A stretch of DNA of 30,108 bases from an uncultured Candidatus Melainabacteria bacterium (lineage in GTDB: Bacteria > Cyanobacteriota > Vampirovibrionia > Gastranaerophilales > Gastranaerophilaceae): NCBI GenBank assembly GCA_947525005.1, contig CANNUY010000017.1:1-30108 (forward strand), in the 5' to 3' direction. Each line of letters starts with the position of its first letter. Position 1 is the first letter of the stretch. Positions 25,530 to 30,108 of the stretch are shown in pieces. The translations under genes and the position numbers were made by a program. A model generated the notes under the pieces. The model was given only the letters and a program-made list of their open reading frames with translations, did no database searches and was not told where the DNA came from.

Positions 25530-27950
25530 ATGAAATTTATTTCAAGAATTCTAAAGTCTGTGTGCTTTGGTCTTTCGTTGTTGCTTTGTGCTCTTCCATC
25601 GTTTGCTAGTGAAGCAAATTTGGTTGTGCCTGATATCAAAGCAAACAATGAGTTTAGTTACACCTTGCTATTGATAGGAATTGCTGTTTCTGTCGTTGGT
25701 GTAATTTTTGGTTATTACATGTATTCTCAGGTTAAAAAACTTGAAGTGCATGAAGTTATGGCAAATGTAGGAAATACTATTTTTGAAACTTGTAAAACAT
25801 ATCTTGTACAACAAGGTAAGTTCTTACTTGGTTTAGAAGCATTGATTGCTTTATGTATTGCTTTTTACTTTGGATATTTAGAAAAAATGTCTTTAGCTAA
25901 TGTGTTAATCATTTTAGCATTCTCTGTAGTTGGTATTCTTGGCTCATATTTAGTTGCTTGGTTTGGTATTAGAATGAATACATTAGCAAACTCAAGAACA
26001 GCTTTTGTAGCTTTAAAAGGAAAACCATTAAATATTTTGAATATACCTTTAACAGCAGGTATGAGTATCGGGGTTGTATTGGTATCAGTTGAATTAATTA
26101 TGATGCTTGCAATTCTATTGTTTATTCCTGGTAATATTGCAGGAGCTTGCTTTATAGGTTTTGCAATAGGTGAATCACTAGGTGCATCAGCATTACGTGT
26201 TGCAGGTGGTATCTTTACAAAGATTGCTGATATCGGTTCAGACTTGATGAAAATTCAGTTTGGGATAAAAGAAGATGACCCAAGAAACCCTGGAGTTATT
26301 GCAGACTGTACAGGTGATAACGCAGGTGATTCAATCGGACCTACAGCTGACGGTTTTGAAACTTATGGTGTAACTGGTGTTGCTCTTGTTAGTTTTATAT
26401 TGCTAGCTGTTGTTGGTGATACACATCAAGTTCAATTATTGACTTGGATTTTCACAATGAGATTTTTGATGATTATTACTTCTGTTCTTGCTTATGTAAT
26501 CAACAAAGGTATTACATCAATTTATGCTAAAAAAGCAAAAGTATTTGATTTTGAAGTTCCATTAACAAACCTTGTTTGGTTAACTTCAATATTCTCAATT
26601 ATAATGACATTTGTAGTAAGTAAGTTATTATTGTCTGATTTGGGTAACAACTTATGGTTAATCTTATCAGTAATAATTTCTTGTGGTACTTTAGGTGCTG
26701 CTTTAATTCCGGAAGCAACAAAAGTGTTCACTTCACCTAAGGCAAAACATACAAATGAAGTTGTTACTGCATCAAGAGAAGGTGGTGCATCGCTTACAAT
26801 TCTATCTGGTATTGTATCAGGTAACTTCTCAGGATTCTGGATTGGCGCAATTATTGCGTTATTAATGTACTTGGCATATTTCTCAAGTACTTTTATACCA
26901 GCAGGCGTAATGAGTTATCCTGCAGTATTCGCATTTGGTTTAGTTGCATTTGGTTTCTTAGGAATGGGACCTGTTACTATCGCTGTTGATAGTTATGGAC
27001 CTGTTACTGATAATGCACAATCAGTATATGAATTGTCTTTAATTGAAGAAGTTCCTGATGTTAAAGCTCATATTGAATCAGAATATGGATTTAATCCTGA
27101 TTTTGATAATGCAAAACGTTATTTAGAAGAAAATGACGGTGCCGGTAATACTTTTAAAGCTACTTCTAAACCAGTTTTAATTGGTACAGCAGTAGTTGGT
27201 GCTACTACTATGATTTTCTCTTTGATTTTGGTTATAAAAGACTTGTTAGGTATTTCTCCTGAATCAATTTTAAATTTATTGAACCCATATACATTATTAG
27301 GATTTATTCTTGGTGGTTCAGTTATTTATTGGTTCTCTGGAGCATCAATGCAAGCCGTTACAACAGGTTCATATAGAGCTGTTGAGTATATCAAAGAAAA
27401 TATTAAATTAGGTAGCGAAGATGATAAATGTGCTAATCTTACAAACTCAAAAGAGGTTGTTAAAATCTGCACTCAGTACGCTCAAAAAGGTATGGTAAAT
27501 ATCTTCATAGCACTATTTACCTTTGCTCTTGCTTTTGCGTGTTTATCAGCGCCTGTAGGCTCTGTAAACGAACCTGTTTCTTTGTTTGTTAGTTATTTAA
27601 TAGCAATTGCCGTATTTGGTTTGTTCCAAGCTGTATTTATGGCTAATGCTGGTGGTTGTTGGGATAACGCAAAGAAAATTGTTGAAGTTGACTTGGCAGA
27701 AAAGGGAACTCCATTACATGATGCAACTGTTGTTGGTGATACAGTTGGTGACCCATTCAAAGATACTTCATCAGTTGCTATGAATCCAATTATTAAGTTT
27801 ACAACATTGTTTGGACTTTTAGCTATGGAAATTGCTATAGCTCCTGCTTTCAGAACTTATGCAAGAGTTGCTGGGGTTGTATTCTTAGTGATTGCGTTGA
27901 TATTTGTAGTAAAATCTTTCTATTCAATGAGAATTATGAATAAAAAATAA
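25530..27950 (+). CDS. hppA: Membrane-bound proton-translocating pyrophosphatase, divergent type (806 aa)
   Basis: Integral inner-membrane pump that hydrolyses pyrophosphate and moves H+ (or Na+) outward. The start at 25530 is set by AGGAGGG and an upstream consensus promoter. Residues 1-26 look like a cleavable signal peptide (SFA before SEA), then about 16 membrane helices follow. The substrate site is recognisable: DIGSDLMKI (234-242), EDDPRNPGVIAD (248-259), GDNAGDS (262-268), and C-terminal NAGGCWDNAKK (706-716) and GDTVGDPFKDTSS (736-748). GSDLMKI and GPTADGFETYGVTG differ from the usual GADLVGK and ADLFE forms and recall the divergent subfamily described from Chlorobium limicola. K543 in GNTFKA sits where K+-independent enzymes have Lys and K+-dependent ones Ala, suggesting no K+ requirement. 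Ion specificity is not certain. Monocistronic, with a strong terminator. Confidence 0.93.
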   Translation: MKFISRILKSVCFGLSLLLCALPSFASEANLVVPDIKANNEFSYTLLLIGIAVSVVGVIFGYYMYSQVKKLEVHEVMANVGNTIFETCKTYLVQQGKFLLGLEALIALCIAFYFGYLEKMSLANVLIILAFSVVGILGSYLVAWFGIRMNTLANSRTAFVALKGKPLNILNIPLTAGMSIGVVLVSVELIMMLAILLFIPGNIAGACFIGFAIGESLGASALRVAGGIFTKIADIGSDLMKIQFGIKEDDPRNPGVIADCTGDNAGDSIGPTADGFETYGVTGVALVSFILLAVVGDTHQVQLLTWIFTMRFLMIITSVLAYVINKGITSIYAKKAKVFDFEVPLTNLVWLTSIFSIIMTFVVSKLLLSDLGNNLWLILSVIISCGTLGAALIPEATKVFTSPKAKHTNEVVTASREGGASLTILSGIVSGNFSGFWIGAIIALLMYLAYFSSTFIPAGVMSYPAVFAFGLVAFGFLGMGPVTIAVDSYGPVTDNAQSVYELSLIEEVPDVKAHIESEYGFNPDFDNAKRYLEENDGAGNTFKATSKPVLIGTAVVGATTMIFSLILVIKDLLGISPESILNLLNPYTLLGFILGGSVIYWFSGASMQAVTTGSYRAVEYIKENIKLGSEDDKCANLTNSKEVVKICTQYAQKGMVNIFIALFTFALAFACLSAPVGSVNEPVSLFVSYLIAIAVFGLFQAVFMANAGGCWDNAKKIVEVDLAEKGTPLHDATVVGDTVGDPFKDTSSVAMNPIIKFTTLFGLLAMEIAIAPAFRTYARVAGVVFLVIALIFVVKSFYSMRIMNKK

Positions 27951-27972
27951 ACTATAAATATTTTGTAGTATT

Positions 27973-28010
27973 GCAAAAGGCGAAGATTTTAATCTTCGCC
28001 TTTTGCTTTT
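27973..28010 (+). terminator. Rho-independent terminator after the pyrophosphatase gene
   Basis: GCAAAAGGCGAAGATT (27973-27988) and its exact complement (27991-28006) form a 16-bp perfect inverted repeat separated by two T, followed by TTTT. It lies 22 bases after the stop codon. Confidence 0.9.
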
Positions 28011-28095
28011 GTATTTGTAAAAATTCATTAATAATAAGTCATGTACTAGCAAATTTTTTTATTTATATGTATTAGATTATTAAGGCTGTTTTTAT

Positions 28096-29193
28096 ATGAT
28101 AATTTCTAATAATATCAACTACAATAATAATTATAATTTCTCAATAAATAAAGGTTTAACTCCAAAATTTAATAGTATTGGATTAAAGACTGATACTGTT
28201 AGTTTTAAAAAGAACGACCAACCTATTGAAATGAAATTGAAGCGTATTTCAGGATTACATGACCCTTATAGTAAAATTGTAATGGTTTCTGATGAGGATT
28301 ATGCTAAATATTTAAGGAAGATATCTAAAAGACCAAATGCAGAAACTATGATTAATCTTTTAGAAAGTGGTTATAAAGAAAATTTATTTGAACCCGAAGC
28401 AACTGCTTTGTCGATGATATCTGATTATTATGAAGATTTAAAAAAGAGAAATATTAACGATGCAAGAAATAAAGATTTACACGATATTTGTAAAGCATTG
28501 TATGTACCCTCAAAACTAAATCTTGCAAAAAACCAATTAAAAGTAGTAGATGAATTAAATTCTTATATTTCATTAACAAAAGGAAGTACTAATGATATTT
28601 TGACAAATATTATAGCCCCTGTAGAAGATTCTATAAGAGATGATAGCTTTAGAATAAGCCCTTTGATAAAAGAGGTTTATGAAGCAAAAGGATTAGATAA
28701 AACAGCAAAAAAAACAGTCCTAAAAATAATGGAGAAATTTCCTAACAGCAGAAATAGTGCAGATGTTTTTATAATAAATAATGCACATAAGTCACATGAA
28801 AACATAGCATCAGCCTTTTTAGACCCATCAAGAGTTTCTATTGAGCATATAAAACCTCAATCTAATTCTGGTCATAGTGATGTATGCAATTATTTGATTG
28901 CAAGTAAAAGAATGAATAACTTGAAAAGCAATATCCCATTGAGCAGATTTATTGATATGCACCCAGATATTCCTAATAATATGCAAAAATATTTTGACGA
29001 TATAATATCTAAAATTAATAAAGGTGGATTGTCTTATATAACTATTGCTTTACCAGACTTAACAGCAACTATAGAAAAAGAGTCAAAAGGTAAAGTGTTG
29101 ATTGATTTAGACAATCTTTCATTAAAAGAAGTTGCAAAAGCAAGTTATATGAAACAAAAGATTAGCGAACTTATATCACATTTTCAAAAATAA
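28096..29193 (+). CDS. HNH-like protein with Asn-rich N-terminus (365 aa)
   Basis: Possible nuclease of a lineage-specific family; not assignable to a characterised system. Residues 1-30 are Asn/Tyr-rich and probably disordered, followed by TDTVSFKKND (about 33-42). The middle (55-240) is mostly helical and charged. Residues 248-290 resemble the beta-beta-alpha-metal fold of HNH endonucleases: E250-H251 in SIEHIKP, a Gly-containing loop, N265 in CNYLIAS, and N274/N275 with K277 in MNNLKS. The CxxC pairs that bind structural zinc in many HNH proteins are missing. A conserved-looking tail follows (SRFIDMHPDIP to YFDDIISKI). No signal peptide. TAAGG lies 10 bases before the ATG. It stands alone between terminators and a tRNA gene, with no restriction, toxin or phage partner, so the role is open. 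Confidence 0.75.
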   Translation: MIISNNINYNNNYNFSINKGLTPKFNSIGLKTDTVSFKKNDQPIEMKLKRISGLHDPYSKIVMVSDEDYAKYLRKISKRPNAETMINLLESGYKENLFEPEATALSMISDYYEDLKKRNINDARNKDLHDICKALYVPSKLNLAKNQLKVVDELNSYISLTKGSTNDILTNIIAPVEDSIRDDSFRISPLIKEVYEAKGLDKTAKKTVLKIMEKFPNSRNSADVFIINNAHKSHENIASAFLDPSRVSIEHIKPQSNSGHSDVCNYLIASKRMNNLKSNIPLSRFIDMHPDIPNNMQKYFDDIISKINKGGLSYITIALPDLTATIEKESKGKVLIDLDNLSLKEVAKASYMKQKISELISHFQK

Positions 29194-29194
29194 C

Positions 29195-29223
29195 TTGAAA
29201 AACAATTATTTTGTTGTTATTAT
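29195..29223 (+). promoter_or_regulatory. Promoter of the tRNA-Arg gene
   Basis: TTGAAA (29195-29200), a 17-base spacer, then TATTAT (29218-29223), 18 bases before the mature tRNA 5' end. Confidence 0.65.
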
Positions 29224-29241
29224 AAATAAGAAGATTATTTT

Positions 29242-29315
<74 letters not shown>

Positions 29316-29321
29316 TATTAT

Positions 29322-29347
29322 AAGAACCTTGTAAAAGGTTCTTTTTT
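29322..29347 (+). terminator. Rho-independent terminator after tRNA-Arg
   Basis: AAGAACCTT (29322-29330), loop GTAA, and AAGGTTCTT (29335-29343) followed by a T run. Confidence 0.85.
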
Positions 29348-29405
29348 AGTTTTGAGGAATTCAAACCCAAGGGTTCTCCCCTCCATTGACTAATATCTAA
29401 AATCT

Positions 29406-29843
29406 CTACTTCTTTGGTACATAATACATATAAATTGATTTGAATAATTGTGGTAAGGGTTGATTGTTAGCAATATATTTATCAATTTGAGATAATGCAA
29501 TTTTGTCATTACTTGTAAATCCATATTTTCTGTAAAAAATATGTGGTGGTTTCATACTCTTTTTATCTAATATTGATGCTAAAACTCTAATTTTACCTCC
29601 CAAGCCTTCTTTCTTGCTTAATTGTTCTACAAAATTTAAAATTTTTGTTCCAATTTTTTTCCCTCTTTCTTCGGGAGAAACAAATAGATGTGTTATAAAC
29701 ATTTCATTTCGTTTATTTAGACTAAAATTCCCAACAACACCTTTATTTGGACTTATTGCAAAATAATTTTGTGTTTTTTTTTGATTATAAAATAAAACAC
29801 TTGGAATTTTTTGTTTAATAGGTGGGAATTTTAAATAACTCAT
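29406..29843 (-). CDS. GNAT-family N-acetyltransferase (145 aa)
   Basis: Cytosolic acetyl-CoA-dependent acyltransferase. The core shows beta-strand 4 (FITHLFVSPEE, about 49-59), the acetyl-CoA loop RGKKIG (60-65) in place of the usual R/QxxGxG/A form, a long helix 3 (66-80), strand 5 (KIRVLAS, 84-90) and the motif B end IFYRKYGF (102-109). The length is at the small end for GNAT proteins and the N-terminal strands are short, but the fold appears complete. No Shine-Dalgarno is clear; TATAAT (29870-29865 on the minus strand) lies 21 bases upstream of the ATG. The C-terminal 35 residues are less typical and may help recognise the substrate. Substrate unknown; a free small molecule or a protein side chain are both possible. 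Confidence 0.82.
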   Translation of the reverse strand: MSYLKFPPIKQKIPSVLFYNQKKTQNYFAISPNKGVVGNFSLNKRNEMFITHLFVSPEERGKKIGTKILNFVEQLSKKEGLGGKIRVLASILDKKSMKPPHIFYRKYGFTSNDKIALSQIDKYIANNQPLPQLFKSIYMYYVPKK

Positions 29844-29864
29844 ACTATTTATTAAAAGCCTGTA

Positions 29865-29870
29865 ATTATA
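29865..29870 (-). promoter_or_regulatory. Possible -10 element of the GNAT gene
   Basis: TATAAT on the minus strand, 21 bases before the ATG at 29843. No -35 is evident in this very AT-rich gap, so the match could be chance. Confidence 0.35.
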
Positions 29871-29978
29871 ATTTTTTTCCTAGATATTATATATATTTTT
29901 TTTTTACATTTATATAAAATCCACTCCAAATAGATGGTGACAAAAAATATTAAAATTTTATAATTAATTATTAAGTTA

Positions 29979-30054
29979 TGTAACAAAACTCAAAATTTTC
30001 CTAAAGATTTCAGAAGAAATGCCGTAATAAGAAGTATAGGGAAAATATAAAGGA
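29979..30054 (+). promoter_or_regulatory. Conserved leader of the second MGxxASQ gene, short form
   Basis: TGTAACA (29979-29985), 14 bases, CCTAAAGA (30000-30007), 9 bases, AAATGCCGT (30017-30025), 7 bases, AGTATAGG (30033-30040), 8 bases, AAAGGA (30049-30054), 8 bases, ATG. Blocks and gaps match the leader at 18191-18084 on the minus strand, apart from a 32-base insertion there. The rest of the gap (29871-29978) is AT-rich with nothing else I can support. Confidence 0.65.
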
Positions 30055-30062
30055 TAAAAATT

Positions 30063-30108
30063 ATGGGTTTATCAGCATCACAAGCTAGATTACTAAGTTT
30101 AACAGCAA
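30063..30108 (+). CDS. MGxxASQ-family protein, N-terminus only (3'-truncated by the window)
   Basis: Fifteen codons are visible: MGLSASQARLLSLTA. They match the start of the 939-residue protein at 18072 in 9 of 15 positions (MG..ASQ.R.LSL). AAAGGA lies eight bases before the ATG, and the upstream leader is shared with that gene. I associate this N-terminus with a multi-copy protein family of gut Melainabacteria. Function unknown; the rest lies beyond the right edge. Confidence 0.8.
   Translation, partial: MGLSASQARLLSLTA

Noticed and set aside
29348..29405. Second, degenerate tRNA or attachment site after tRNA-Arg
   Set aside because: A T-arm-like stretch on the minus strand does not extend to a cloverleaf, and no integrase or repeat of the tRNA 3' end is present.

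Overview
The window looks like a chromosomal segment of an uncultured, AT-rich, double-membraned gut bacterium, most likely of the Gastranaerophilales (Melainabacteria / Vampirovibrionia, the non-photosynthetic relatives of cyanobacteria). I base this on three things: an outer-membrane autotransporter barrel, two genes whose products begin with the MG[LM]xASQxRxLSL sequence I associate with that lineage, and lineage-style proteins with Asn-rich or DTVSF N-termini. No database search was possible, so the taxon is an inference (about 65% sure).

Layout. Bases 1-15017 hold the 3' part of one giant autotransporter gene that enters from the left edge. At least 5,004 residues are visible: a passenger of nested repeats, a Pmp-like GGA[IV] domain, and a C-terminal beta-barrel. 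Bases 15018-15252 carry a cluster of short intergenic hairpin repeats. On the minus strand, 15253-18072 encodes a 939-residue MGxxASQ-family protein of unknown function. A second gene of the family starts at 30063 and leaves by the right edge. The two genes share a modular upstream leader with identical internal spacings, the least expected signal in the window.

Bases 18345-18986 encode a small HAD phosphatase, convergent with a MarR-type regulator (19014-19472, minus). Divergent from the regulator is a six-gene operon (19629-25012): a class III aminotransferase, an Est30-like hydrolase with a Cys nucleophile, a small membrane protein, a second HAD hydrolase and two zinc-dependent medium-chain dehydrogenases. 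A perfect 11-bp inverted repeat overlaps the operon's -35 element and is the probable regulator site. The enzymes suggest conversion of an amino-alcohol or polyol-type metabolite; the pathway is not identifiable from sequence alone.

A bidirectional terminator separates the operon from a 76-residue unknown gene on the minus strand. Divergent from that is a membrane-bound proton-pumping pyrophosphatase of a divergent type, ended by a strong terminator. Then follow a lineage-type protein with an HNH-like motif, a tRNA-Arg(ACG) with its own promoter and terminator, a GNAT acetyltransferase (minus strand), and the start of the second MGxxASQ gene. No stretch over 300 bases lacks a gene. I saw no CRISPR array, transposase, phage gene or replication origin.
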